From NCBI GenBank assembly GCA_945877525.1, contig CAMDVP010000026.1, forward strand, positions 1 through 18,815: a stretch of 18,815 bases of DNA. Reading direction: 5' to 3'. Positions 7,217 to 14,633 of the stretch are shown one piece after another. Made by a program: the position numbers and the translations under genes. The stretch is from an uncultured Clostridia bacterium. Lineage in GTDB: Bacteria > Bacillota > Clostridia > Christensenellales > Aristaeellaceae. The notes beneath the pieces were generated by a model, which did not search any database, had not been told where the DNA came from, and was given only the letters and a program-made list of their open reading frames with translations. Every line of letters starts with the position of its first letter. Position 1 is the first letter of the stretch.

Positions 7217-7248
7217 AAGTCCGAACCGGTAATCGGTTCGGATTTTTT
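7217..7248 (+). terminator. Intrinsic terminator of tRNA-Ala
   Basis: TCCGAACCG (7220-7228), loop GTAAT, CGGTTCGGA (7234-7242), then six T (7243-7248). The perfect 9-bp stem is extended by A-T pairs. It starts only a few bases after the tRNA. Confidence 0.95.
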
Positions 7249-7271
7249 CTTGTTTTCCCACTTCATCAATG

Positions 7272-7314
7272 TAATCCGAACAAATTGTTCCTTGTGGGCG
7301 ATAGGTTCGGATTA
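7272..7314 (+). terminator. Second, related terminator-like inverted repeat
   Basis: TAATCCGAAC (7272-7281) pairs perfectly with GTTCGGATTA (7305-7314) across a 23-nt loop and is followed by TTTCTTTATTTC. The sequence GGTTCGGATT plus a T-rich tail repeats that of the terminator at 7220-7248, so the two probably share an origin. The second may act as a backup stop or be a decayed copy. Confidence 0.5.
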
Positions 7315-7425
7315 TTTCTTTATTTCGCACCAGACGAACAGTCGGCCCGGCAGGCCGAGAAAAACAACGCAAACGAAAAGAGGGGAACCGAACCTGCATC
7401 GGGCCCGGTGCCCCTCCATCTATCT

Positions 7426-7631
7426 TCAGGCTGCCTCGTTGGGCGAGCCATTGTTCCTTCCAACCTTCATGGCCTGCTCACGCTGCCACTGGGCAAATTC
7501 CCGCTGACACTCTCCGCTCTCAAAAAGCCACGATATTCAGCCAAACACACCTGGCAAACGTCTCCACAACTGCATCCGTCCGGTTGGACTGGTTGACCGG
7601 CTTTCTTGCAAAGGTTCTCCTTGTTCTCCAT
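7426..7631 (-). pseudogene. Frameshifted Cys-rich small ORF
   Basis: From ATG 7631 the frame reads MENKENLCKKAGQPVQPDGC and continues SCGDVCQVCLAEYRGF. It then runs off into a low-quality tail ending at 7467 (54 residues). If one T is added to the TTTTT run at about residue 36-37, it continues as FESGECQREFAQWQREQAMK and on to a stop at 7426 (about 68 residues). The rejoined product has a CxC...CxxC cluster typical of metal binding, followed by a charged helix. The cause could be a sequencing error in a homopolymer, a real mutation, or recoding. No good RBS precedes ATG 7631. The family is not recognised. It lies in a region with other broken genes, so decay is the simplest view. Confidence 0.45.
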
Positions 7632-7696
7632 GCCGCTGTTTAGCCGCGGCCGGTTCGCTGAGCTTGTGCCCTGAAGTCATAGTGAAATGATGCTTT

Positions 7697-7918
7697 TCAA
7701 AGAAGGTTTTCGGGGGATGGACTCTGCATGGTCGGGGAGGCATCGCCCGGCATTCGGCGCGCTACGTCCAGGTGGTGGTGAATCAGCGCATCGATGGGCG
7801 AGCGGCCTGCATAGGCATGAAAGCAGCGGTTTGCTTCGCTTTTGTTGACGTTGGCTGATGCCGCAGTTTCTGCCAGCAATATGGCACTGGCATAATGGGT
7901 GTGTATGAAGGACAGCAT
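7697..7918 (-). pseudogene. Remnant of an AraC-family helix-turn-helix domain
   Basis: The peptide from 7918 (MLSFIHTHYASAILLAETAA) continues with SANVNKSEANRCFHAYAGRS and PIDALIHHHLDVARR. This matches the first helix-turn-helix and linker of AraC regulators (start of HTH helix 1, CFHAYAGRSP, then the long helix ending at VARR). After residue 55 (about 7754) the similarity stops, and the second HTH and the effector-binding domain are missing. In frame, SARISKLER extends it upstream to overlap the end of the MATE gene (7933). It is therefore truncated at both ends and not expected to function. The rest of 7315-7932 holds the frameshifted Cys-rich ORF and otherwise nothing I can identify. Confidence 0.65.
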
Positions 7919-7932
7919 ACGCTCCAGCTTGC

Positions 7933-9300
7933 TTATGCGAGCAGATTCTTTTTTCTGCTCACCTGAATATACACCAGCAGCATGATGATGCTCCAGACCG
8001 TGCTGGCAGGCGCGGCACAGCCGACCAGAAACAGATTCGTGTTTGCCAGCCTGGAGAAAAGCCAGGTGGCAGGGATCCTGCCGAGGAAGGTGGCGATCAG
8101 GTTTTGGGCCATGTTGAAGGTTGTCCTTCCGCAGCCGTTGAGGAGTGCGGACAGGTTGAAGGCAATCGCCGTCAGAATGCCGTCGATGCTGTAAGCCTTC
8201 ATATACAGGCCAGCCATTTCGATGACCTCCGTGTCATCGGTGAACAGGGACGGCATGAAGCCGGGAAACAGCACGCAGACCAGAAAGCAGAGGGTTTCGA
8301 TGGCCATACTGACGGCGATGGCATAGCCCACTGCCTTGTAGGCGCGGTTCATTTTCCCTGCACCAAAATTCTGCGCCACCACCACGGCCACCGAGGCGGA
8401 GAAGGCAGACTGCGGCATGAAGGTGAAGCTCACGATCTTGTCGCCAATGCCCATGGCCGCGCTGGCGGAAAGGCCCATGGCGTTGATAATCGCCGTGATG
8501 AACATGAAGCTGATGTTGATCAGCACGCTCTGCACGCCCATGGGGATGCCGACGCGGAAAATGTTCCCTGTGGTCCTGCCGTCCAGGCGGATGGCCTGCT
8601 TGCCAAAGGCAAAGGGCATGCCCCTGCGCATGATGAAAACCAGGCTGAAAACAAAGCTCAGTCCCTGCGCAGCCGCCGTCGCGATGGCCACACCCGTCAC
8701 GCCCAGCCCCAGCACGCCCGTCAGCAGCACATCTCCGGCGATGTTGATGCCGCAGGCCACCGCCACAAAGATCAGAGGACTCTTGCTGTCTCCCATCGCG
8801 CGGAGCAGGGCGCACACGATGTTGTAGCCAATGATCAGCGGGATGCCCAGGCTGCAGATGCGCATATAGGTCGTGGCCTCGGCCATGGCCTGGGCTGGCA
8901 CGTTCAGCCAGGACAGGAAAACCGGCGAGAACACCGACGAGAGAATGGTCAGCACAACGCTGATCACCGCAAAGTCAATAATCAGATTGCCGACAATCCG
9001 GGCAGCCTGCCTGTCGTCCTTGGCGCCGATGCACTGGCTCACCAGCACGGTACCGCCTGCGGACAGGCCAATGGCCAGAAAGGTGAACATGGACAGCAGC
9101 TGCGACCCGCACGCCACGGCAGACACGCCGGAGGACGAGCCGCAGTTGCCGATCACCAGCGTATCCACCGTGCCATACAGCGTTTGCAGCAGGTTGAAGA
9201 ACAGGAACGGCAGCGTGAACCACAGTACGCTGGAGAAGATGGGACCCTCCGTCAGGTTGTTGCGTTCATGGTTGTTTCTGGTGATGTTTTTCCCTGGCAT
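7933..9300 (-). CDS. MATE-family multidrug efflux transporter
   Basis: A 455-residue, twelve-helix membrane protein of the MATE family (MOP superfamily), which exports organic cations or drugs using Na+ or H+ gradients. The start region (NNLTEGPIFSSVLWFTLPF) and LLQTLYGTVDTLVIGNCG are typical of DinF/NorM-like clostridial MATE proteins. The two six-helix halves show matching elements: first-half GLSAGGTVLVSQCIGAKDDR and second-half SASVAVVVAQNFGAGKMNRA. Length is normal for the family and the frame is intact. RBS GGGGAGG lies 7 nt before ATG 9300. It has a strong promoter of its own at 9447-9475 and is followed by the AraC remnant, possibly its former regulator. Substrate cannot be predicted. 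Confidence 0.95.
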   Translation of the reverse strand: MPGKNITRNNHERNNLTEGPIFSSVLWFTLPFLFFNLLQTLYGTVDTLVIGNCGSSSGVSAVACGSQLLSMFTFLAIGLSAGGTVLVSQCIGAKDDRQAARIVGNLIIDFAVISVVLTILSSVFSPVFLSWLNVPAQAMAEATTYMRICSLGIPLIIGYNIVCALLRAMGDSKSPLIFVAVACGINIAGDVLLTGVLGLGVTGVAIATAAAQGLSFVFSLVFIMRRGMPFAFGKQAIRLDGRTTGNIFRVGIPMGVQSVLINISFMFITAIINAMGLSASAAMGIGDKIVSFTFMPQSAFSASVAVVVAQNFGAGKMNRAYKAVGYAIAVSMAIETLCFLVCVLFPGFMPSLFTDDTEVIEMAGLYMKAYSIDGILTAIAFNLSALLNGCGRTTFNMAQNLIATFLGRIPATWLFSRLANTNLFLVGCAAPASTVWSIIMLLVYIQVSRKKNLLA

Positions 9301-9446
9301 ATCGTTTCCTCCCCTAATGCTGCATGTGTCCTTCTCCGCGTTCCCGAATTCAAGAAAGAGCCGGACAGGACAACAGGCATTTCAGCCTGTCATCTTATCC
9401 AGCTCACTGTTTCCAAAGAACAGCCCACCCTCCGATGAACAGAAAA

Positions 9447-9475
9447 AGTATACGCATATTTCCTTCTGTCGTCAA
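9447..9475 (-). promoter_or_regulatory. Promoter of the MATE gene
   Basis: Minus strand -35 TTGACG (9470-9475), 17-nt spacer, -10 TATACT (9447-9452), leaving a leader of about 140 nt before ATG 9300. The rest of 9301-9519 shows no gene. Confidence 0.8.
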
Positions 9476-9519
9476 TAGGAAATGGTACGGCTGATTAAGA
9501 CTGGAAAACGCTGCTGATA

Positions 9520-10536
9520 TCACTTGTCGAAGGGGCATTTGTTGATTTCCGGCTTGCAGGGATAACAGCCCCTGACATTCTCCCGGTGCTCGCCCTCAGG
9601 GGGAAAGCCGAAGTCATATCCCTTGTGGATAGCCAGGCCCATTTCCTCCAGGGTGTTGTTGAAGCCGTTGTACCAGGCCATGTAACCGTCGCCGGTATCT
9701 ACCACGGAGGCCTTGCAGTTGCCGGCACAATCCCAGTCGCCTTCCACGGCGCCGAAGGTCGGGTTATCGGGGTGGCGCTCCCAGTGGATGCCGTCCCGCG
9801 AACGGGCCATACCATTGGCGGCGCGCATGTCGGAATCGCTGCCGAGGTAGGTCATGTAATACCATCCGTCGTGCTTCCAGACGTAGTTGGCGGATACCTT
9901 GTACATTTCCCAATGAATGTCCGGGTCAGGACGGAAAATGGGGTTGTCCGGATGCTTTTCCCAGTGGATGCCGTCCGCGCTTGTGGCATAGCCGATGGCA
10001 TCGGCCTCCGCCATCCAGCTGGCCCCGCCGGAATACCACATCTGATAGCGCTGCGTTTCTTCATCCCAGAGCACGTGGGAGCACCAGAGAGACTGCTTTT
10101 CCCAGGGCTGATCGGCCACCAGAACGGGGGTGGGCCGCTTGTGCCAGTGGATGCCGTCGGGGCTTGTGGCATAGCCGATGCTGCTGATGCATTTCTGGTC
10201 GCCCCAGACGTGTCCGGTATACCACATGTGATACAGGCCATCCTTTTTGATCAGGGACGGACGGCTTACATCATCCTTTTCCCAGGTGGAATCGGGGTCC
10301 CAGGTAAGAACCACCTGCGGAAGCGTCCAGTGGATGCCGTCGGTGCTGGTGGCGTATACAATGGTATTGGTAGGCCGCCAGGAATACCACATTTTGAACA
10401 GGCCGTCCTCCACAATCACATAACAGTCGAAAACCGTTCCCATGGCGCCGCCGAAGAGGGGCCTTTCACCGTCATATTTCTCCCAGCCGCCGGTAAATCC
10501 GCATGGAACCGGCTTGTAGTAGCCCTTTTTATTCAT
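9520..10536 (-). CDS. Five-bladed beta-propeller glycoside hydrolase-like protein (paralogue A)
   Basis: A 338-residue cytoplasmic protein (no signal peptide). ATG 10536 has AAGGAGGCC about 6 nt upstream; the longer in-frame start lacks support. It is built of five repeats with the signature MWYSG/MWYTG followed by IGYATSxDGIHW, e.g. FKMWYSW...VYATSTDGIHW, YHMWYTG...IGYATSPDGIHW, YQMWYSG...IGYATSADGIHW, YYMTYLG...MARSRDGIHW, and YMAWYNG...LAIHKGYDF. This is the GH32/43/62/68-like propeller superfamily. In blade one, D37 (VFDCYVI) sits where such enzymes carry a catalytic Asp. Exact CAZy family and substrate are not recognised. It lies 24 nt after its paralogue, so the two form one operon in a locus with a GH127 enzyme and a sugar importer. 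Action on an imported arabinofuranoside or related oligosaccharide is inferred. Confidence 0.85.
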   Translation of the reverse strand: MNKKGYYKPVPCGFTGGWEKYDGERPLFGGAMGTVFDCYVIVEDGLFKMWYSWRPTNTIVYATSTDGIHWTLPQVVLTWDPDSTWEKDDVSRPSLIKKDGLYHMWYTGHVWGDQKCISSIGYATSPDGIHWHKRPTPVLVADQPWEKQSLWCSHVLWDEETQRYQMWYSGGASWMAEADAIGYATSADGIHWEKHPDNPIFRPDPDIHWEMYKVSANYVWKHDGWYYMTYLGSDSDMRAANGMARSRDGIHWERHPDNPTFGAVEGDWDCAGNCKASVVDTGDGYMAWYNGFNNTLEEMGLAIHKGYDFGFPPEGEHRENVRGCYPCKPEINKCPFDK

Positions 10537-10560
10537 GCGATGGCCTCCTTTCCTTCTCAT

Positions 10561-11571
10561 TTAAAAGCGGGCGATGCAGGTGTTCACGCGGTAATTGGGT
10601 TCGCCGTGGCATTCGCCATAGCCACGCTCGTCCGGTGCGTTTTCATCAAAGGCCAGGCTTGCGCCGGGGTGTTCAATCATGCCCAGCGTGCGGACACCAC
10701 GGTCCAAGCCGGTATACCACATCTTGATTGTATCGCCATCAATCATCACGCTGGGGGCGCGGACACCCAACCAGTCCCAGGTGCCGTCCGTGGCGGCATA
10801 GATGGGATTGGAGGGGTGGCGAACCCAGTCCGTCACGCCATTTTGGGAACGGGCCAGCCCCACACAGGTGATGCCGTCCCCGTCAACGCCCATATAGAAC
10901 ATATAGTACCAGCCGTCCTGGCGTATAATGAAGCTGCCGTTTACCTTGGACACCTCGAAATACCGGCCGTCCCGATGGGTCAGGATGGGGTTCTGTCCAA
11001 ACTTGCGCCAGTGGATGCCGTCGGTGCTGGTGGCATAGCCGATGGCGTCCGGTTCACGGATCTCTCCGGCGGAATACCACATCTGGTAGATCTGCTCGTC
11101 CTCGTTCCAAATCACATGGGAATAGGTAACGCCCCGGCCTTCCCATGCCTCCTGGGGGCGCAGCACCGGCTCTGCGCGCCGGGTCCAGTTTTTCCCGTCC
11201 GTGCTTTCGGCATAGCCGATGCAGGAGGACGCTTGGGAAAACTCAGTAGCATACATTTTCCCGGTGTACCACATCTGATACACGCCGTTCCGACGGACGA
11301 CGCAGGGGCGGCTGACCTCGTGCCCCTCCCAAACCGAGCCGGTCAGGGCGGGAAGCACCACAAGGGGATAATCCCAGTTCAGGCCGTCCGGGCTTTCGCA
11401 ATAGGCAATCAGCCGTGCGTCCGACCAGGAAAACCACATTTGATAAACACCGTTCTCCTTGCGGACAAAGGCGTCCTGCAGGGTGCGGAACCCCTTGGGC
11501 ATGATTGGGCCGTGAACGGTTCCCCAGCCGCCTGTTTTTCCCCGGGCCTTGAATTTGTAGCAAACATTCAT
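10561..11571 (-). CDS. Five-bladed beta-propeller glycoside hydrolase-like protein (paralogue B)
   Basis: A 336-residue cytoplasmic protein; ATG 11571 follows GGAAGGAGG by 6 nt. It has the same five-blade repeat plan as its neighbour: YQMWFSW...IAYCESPDGLNW, YQMWYTG...IGYAESTDGKNW, YQMWYSAG...IGYATSTDGIHW, YYMFYMG...LARSQNG, and IKMWYTG...LGMIEHPG. D33 (LQDAFVR) corresponds in position to D37 of paralogue A and is a candidate catalytic Asp. VSRP after blade one and CxG/SHVIW in blade three are shared, so the genes arose by duplication, but divergence is large enough to suggest different specificities. It is first in its transcript, with a good promoter at 11604-11633. No secretion signal, so the substrate must be imported. 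Family within the propeller superfamily is unassigned. Confidence 0.85.
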   Translation of the reverse strand: MNVCYKFKARGKTGGWGTVHGPIMPKGFRTLQDAFVRKENGVYQMWFSWSDARLIAYCESPDGLNWDYPLVVLPALTGSVWEGHEVSRPCVVRRNGVYQMWYTGKMYATEFSQASSCIGYAESTDGKNWTRRAEPVLRPQEAWEGRGVTYSHVIWNEDEQIYQMWYSAGEIREPDAIGYATSTDGIHWRKFGQNPILTHRDGRYFEVSKVNGSFIIRQDGWYYMFYMGVDGDGITCVGLARSQNGVTDWVRHPSNPIYAATDGTWDWLGVRAPSVMIDGDTIKMWYTGLDRGVRTLGMIEHPGASLAFDENAPDERGYGECHGEPNYRVNTCIARF

Positions 11572-11603
11572 GGGAATCCTCCTTCCGAAATGTGGATGAC
11601 TGC

Positions 11604-11633
11604 ATTATATGGGAGAACAAAAATGATCGTCAA
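11604..11633 (-). promoter_or_regulatory. Promoter of the propeller-hydrolase operon
   Basis: Minus strand -35 TTGACG (11628-11633), 18-nt spacer, perfect -10 TATAAT (11604-11609), predicted start near 11597, about 25 nt before the ATG at 11571. The spacer contains, on the plus strand, CAAAAATGA (11618-11626), a near copy of the CAAAAATGG word found in other intergenic regions of the locus. Confidence 0.82.
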
Positions 11634-11688
11634 CCGCCAAAAGCACAGATTCAGATGACAAAACAAAGGAGCAGGGAAACGGCAAGGC

Positions 11689-12567
11689 TTATTCTCTGTT
11701 GATGTATTTACGGAAATAGACATTGCGGAACATGGTGGGCGTCATCTTTGTATACTGGCGGAAAACACGGATAAAGTATTTGCTGTCGCTGTATCCCACC
11801 TTGGCTGCGATTGCCGAAACGGAATCGTTGGTGTCCAGGAGAAGAGATTTGGCTACGGAAATCCTGGTCTGGTTGATGTAGTGAACCAGGGATATGCCGG
11901 TACTTTTTTTGTACGCGCTGGATAGGTAGTTGGGATTGTAGCCGAAAAGGGTGGCCAGGTGGGAAACGGACAGGTTGCTGTCATAATTGACCTGGATGTA
12001 TTTCTGCAAGTCCTGCATGCTGCAGGCAGACTGGTCAATGATCTGCTGCTGGTTTTTCTGGATATATTCATGGGTCAGATCCATCAGCAGGATGCTCAGG
12101 GCAAATCCGGGCATCGAGGCCGAGTAGACGTTCTGCATGGAAAAGTCGATCAACTGGCGGAATTCCAGCATGATGCGGGAGGCGTTGTCAAACGTACCGC
12201 TGGTGGGCAAAAGAAAAACATCGCGGTTGGCATCGGCCGACATGCATTTGAGATACTGCTCCGCTTCCTGATCCTCCAGCAACTGGTATGCTTCTCCAAG
12301 GGTGAAATGGGCCCAATAATAGGAAAGCTTTCCTCTGGTGGGGCGGGCGCCCTTGTGTACATGATCGGGCAACAGGAGGATGAATTTTCCTGGCTCCAGG
12401 GTGTACTCCACATCATCCTGGGAGATGTAAAGGGTTCCTTCTACCCCCACCAGCAGGACGAAGAACTGCAGGCAGCGGGTTTTGTGCAGGAAAACGTCGG
12501 TGCTGATCAGGTTGCCCGCTTCGATAAATCGTACGGGGGTGCAGTTGGAAGACTTCATATGCAACAT
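11689..12567 (-). CDS. AraC-family transcriptional regulator of the sugar locus
   Basis: A 292-residue regulator. Residues about 10-110 form a cupin-like ligand-binding domain (GTLYISQDDVEYTLEPGKFILL, then PDHVHKG and YYWAHF). A helical linker follows. Residues about 190-290 are a double helix-turn-helix: LSVSHLATLFGYNPNYLSSA with YKKSTG, then VSAIAAKVGYSDSKYFIRVF with RQYTKMTP, the classic AraC/XylS signature. ATG 12567 is taken as start (ATG 12558 is possible); AAAGG lies 13 nt upstream, a long spacing. A strong promoter is at 12615-12642. The gene sits between the hydrolase operon (same strand) and the divergent importer operon, the usual place for a local activator. Binding of an imported sugar is inferred. 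Confidence 0.93.
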   Translation of the reverse strand: MLHMKSSNCTPVRFIEAGNLISTDVFLHKTRCLQFFVLLVGVEGTLYISQDDVEYTLEPGKFILLLPDHVHKGARPTRGKLSYYWAHFTLGEAYQLLEDQEAEQYLKCMSADANRDVFLLPTSGTFDNASRIMLEFRQLIDFSMQNVYSASMPGFALSILLMDLTHEYIQKNQQQIIDQSACSMQDLQKYIQVNYDSNLSVSHLATLFGYNPNYLSSAYKKSTGISLVHYINQTRISVAKSLLLDTNDSVSAIAAKVGYSDSKYFIRVFRQYTKMTPTMFRNVYFRKYINRE

Positions 12568-12614
12568 ATAAGAATATTATACCTTTCGTAAGTTCTTTTG
12601 TGTTGATAACTTAG

Positions 12615-12642
12615 ATTATATGTGTTATGATCAATTTGTCAA
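12615..12642 (-). promoter_or_regulatory. Consensus promoter of the AraC-family gene
   Basis: Minus strand -35 TTGACA (12637-12642) and -10 TATAAT (12615-12620), both perfect, spacer 16 nt. A second TATAAT-like match lies at 12576-12581 without a -35 partner. Confidence 0.85.
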
Positions 12643-12666
12643 GAGGGAGATAACGCAAAAAGGCAA

Positions 12667-12852
12667 CAAAAAATGGGAATAGTGCCTAATATTATAGAAA
12701 GAAGGTTGTGAGGACTATCCATCATTTCAAAAATGGCTTTCATTTTACCGTTTTTTGCACCTGTAATACATGAAAAAAATCCACTCTTTTGATGAAATGT
12801 GATATGGTGCAGACGGAGTACACTCCAGTGGTCTGATGCGGAGCAATCCGCA
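12667..12852 (+). promoter_or_regulatory. Regulatory region of the importer operon
   Basis: The 316-nt divergent gap 12568-12883 has no convincing plus-strand -35/-10 pair, which fits an activator-dependent promoter. It holds CAAAAAATGG (12667-12676) and CAAAAATGG (12728-12736), 61 nt apart, the latter within AAAATG-GCTTT-CATTTT; an inverted repeat GGAGT-AC-ACTCC (12815-12826); and a perfect hairpin TGCGGA-GCAA-TCCGCA (12837-12852) with a GNRA-type loop, 31 nt before the start codon. These are candidate operators and a leader RNA hairpin; none is proven. Confidence 0.45.
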
Positions 12853-12883
12853 CGAGATAAAGAAAAGAAAGGGGTATCCGGAA

Positions 12884-14479
12884 ATGAAAAAGAACTTCAT
12901 GACTCTGCTGGCTGTTTTGCTTTGCATGACGATGCTGGCGCCGGTGGCCGTTGCAGAAGAATACGGCTATCAGACCCACATCATCGGCGACGGAACGCAG
13001 ACGCTCTCCATCCTGTCCTACCAGAACTGGGACTCCGCTGCCTACTACGACAGCGAGGATGGTCTGCTGATTGAAAACGTGCTGGAAGAAATCACTGGCG
13101 TGAACATCGAATGGGAATGCAGCGGCGAGGTGGAAACCATCGCCCAGACCCGTCTGGCGGCCGGCATGAATCTTCCCGATATTATCCGCGTTCCCGTGGT
13201 TACCGGAGCCGTGACCAAGTATGCGGAAGAGGGTCTGCTGCTGAACATCAGCGACTACATCAGCGAGGAAACCACTCCCAACATCCTCAAGCGGTTTGAA
13301 AATCCCTACATCAAGGCGATTTCTACCGCGCCCGACGGCAATGTGTATGCCCTGCCCTATTGCGAAATCGGCACCAATGACATCATGATCAACTGGGGCG
13401 ATATCCGTGTGGACTGGCTGAATAACCTGGGCCTGAGCATGCCGACCACCCTGGAGGAGTTCCATGACGTGCTGGTGGCCTTCAAGGAGCAGGACGCCAA
13501 CGGCAACGGCGACCCCAACGATGAGGTTCCGCTGGGCTATCAGAACAACGCCATGTTTGGTCTGTATTGCTTCAAAGGCTGCTTCGGCCTGAGCTATGGC
13601 ACCGATATGTGGTCTGTTGATGCCAACGGCAAGGTGCAGCTGGACCTGGTGGACAGCCGCCTGAAGGATATGTACCGCATGCTGCACGACTGGTATGAAG
13701 AGGGCCTGCTTTCCACCGACCCTACCAACGACAGCAACAACGATCTTCTCTCTCAGAACCGCCTGGGCGCGCAGACCATGCTGGCTCTGGACAACGTACT
13801 GACCAACCAGGGCATTGCATATGACCTGTGCAACGAAGCCAAGTATGAGTATTATCCCCTGCTGGACAACAACGGCTACTACAATGGCTATTCTGTTCCC
13901 GAGGAAGAAAAGCAGCTGGATAAGCGGTCCAATGGCTATTGGGGCTATTTCGCCATCACCACGGATTGCAAGGATCCCGAACTGGCGGTGCGGTGGATGG
14001 ACTATGTCTGGGGTTCTCAGGAGTGCCAGGATCTGCGCTACTGGGGCGTCGAAGGCGTAACGTACGAAGTCGTGGATGGCGAGAAGGTTTTCTTCGACAG
14101 CATCACCAGCACACCCAAGGGCGCGATCAGCGAAATGCGTGCGCTGGGCGGCTGGCCGAACTTCGTGGGCTTTGAAAGTGGCGAGGCCTTCATGGGCATG
14201 TTCAAGGGCCAGTATCCTGAGCAGGCACAGAAGGAATTTGGCGGCTATCTGAGGGATCAGATTCCCGTGCTGCTGGGCACCGAGGAAGAAAACGAGATCT
14301 ATCAGCGGTACTGGACCGATCTGGAAACCTACATCAAGGAAACCACCATTGCCTTCATTACCGGCACCAAGTCGATTGATGAGTGGGACAACTATGTGGC
14401 CAAGTGCTACGAGATGGGCTTGGACAAGGTGCTGGAGGTGCGCCAGGCCTGGTGGGATCGTTATGTGGAAATGAAGTAA
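12884..14479 (+). CDS. Extracellular solute-binding protein of a sugar ABC importer
   Basis: A 531-residue family 1-type solute-binding protein (LplA-like). ATG 12884 (MKKNFMTLLA) follows AAAGGGG by about 9 nt. Residues 1-24 are a signal peptide ending AVA before EEYGYQ. Cys14 lies inside the hydrophobic core and does not form a normal lipobox, so cleavage by signal peptidase I is predicted and anchoring is unclear. Typical elements are the early LSILSYQNWDSAAYYD strand-helix, AAGMNLPDIIRVP, DVYALPYCE-like VYALPYCEIG, and DWLNNLGLSMPTTLEEFHDV with DANGNGDPNDEVPLGY, common in LplA-type proteins. The C-terminus is Trp/Tyr rich. It is first in an operon with two permeases and a GH127 enzyme; the ligand is probably the oligosaccharide they process. 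Confidence 0.93.
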   Translation: MKKNFMTLLAVLLCMTMLAPVAVAEEYGYQTHIIGDGTQTLSILSYQNWDSAAYYDSEDGLLIENVLEEITGVNIEWECSGEVETIAQTRLAAGMNLPDIIRVPVVTGAVTKYAEEGLLLNISDYISEETTPNILKRFENPYIKAISTAPDGNVYALPYCEIGTNDIMINWGDIRVDWLNNLGLSMPTTLEEFHDVLVAFKEQDANGNGDPNDEVPLGYQNNAMFGLYCFKGCFGLSYGTDMWSVDANGKVQLDLVDSRLKDMYRMLHDWYEEGLLSTDPTNDSNNDLLSQNRLGAQTMLALDNVLTNQGIAYDLCNEAKYEYYPLLDNNGYYNGYSVPEEEKQLDKRSNGYWGYFAITTDCKDPELAVRWMDYVWGSQECQDLRYWGVEGVTYEVVDGEKVFFDSITSTPKGAISEMRALGGWPNFVGFESGEAFMGMFKGQYPEQAQKEFGGYLRDQIPVLLGTEEENEIYQRYWTDLETYIKETTIAFITGTKSIDEWDNYVAKCYEMGLDKVLEVRQAWWDRYVEMK

Positions 14480-14508
14480 CGGGATAAACGTAAAAACTGA
14501 CATAACCG

Positions 14509-14542
14509 AGGGGTTGCGGCTCTTCCGGGGGCCGCAACCCCT
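14509..14542 (+). other. Intercistronic hairpin between binding protein and permease
   Basis: AGGGGTTGCGGC (14509-14520) and GCCGCAACCCCT (14531-14542) form a perfect 12-bp stem with a 10-nt loop. GAAATATT follows rather than a T-run, so it is unlikely to be a full terminator. In sugar ABC operons such hairpins after the binding-protein gene commonly protect its mRNA and lower expression of the permease genes; that role is inferred here. Confidence 0.75.
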
Positions 14543-14633
14543 GAAATATTCCGGAAGCTGCACGTCCTGCGGCTGATCCATATCCATGGGGAAGATGGTT
14601 TGCGCATCAAGGACGAAAGGGGAGATGCAGTTT

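Noticed and set aside
7139..7930. Genomic island inserted at the tRNA-Ala 3' end
   Set aside because: No integrase and no second copy of the tRNA 3' end were found in the window, although the DNA after the tRNA is decayed.
8104..9438. Plus-strand open frame opposite the MATE gene
   Set aside because: Low-complexity His/Gln/Arg-rich translation; the minus strand encodes a clear twelve-helix transporter.
9520..11571. DNA tandem repeat or CRISPR-like array from recurrent TGGATGCCGTC words
   Set aside because: The repeated words encode the DGIHW blade motif at irregular spacing inside coding frames; there are no uniform repeats or spacers.
9586..11658. Plus-strand open frame of about 690 codons opposite the two propeller genes
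   Set aside because: It spans both minus-strand genes and their gap, and its repeats (VDAVGACGIAD) are the reverse reading of the TSxDGIHW blades.
12568..12883. Catabolite-repression (cre) site in the divergent promoter
   Set aside because: No match good enough to the TGNAANCGNTNNCA consensus was seen.
12740..14587. Minus-strand open frame opposite the solute-binding protein
   Set aside because: No RBS or recognised domain; the plus strand has a signal peptide and family motifs.
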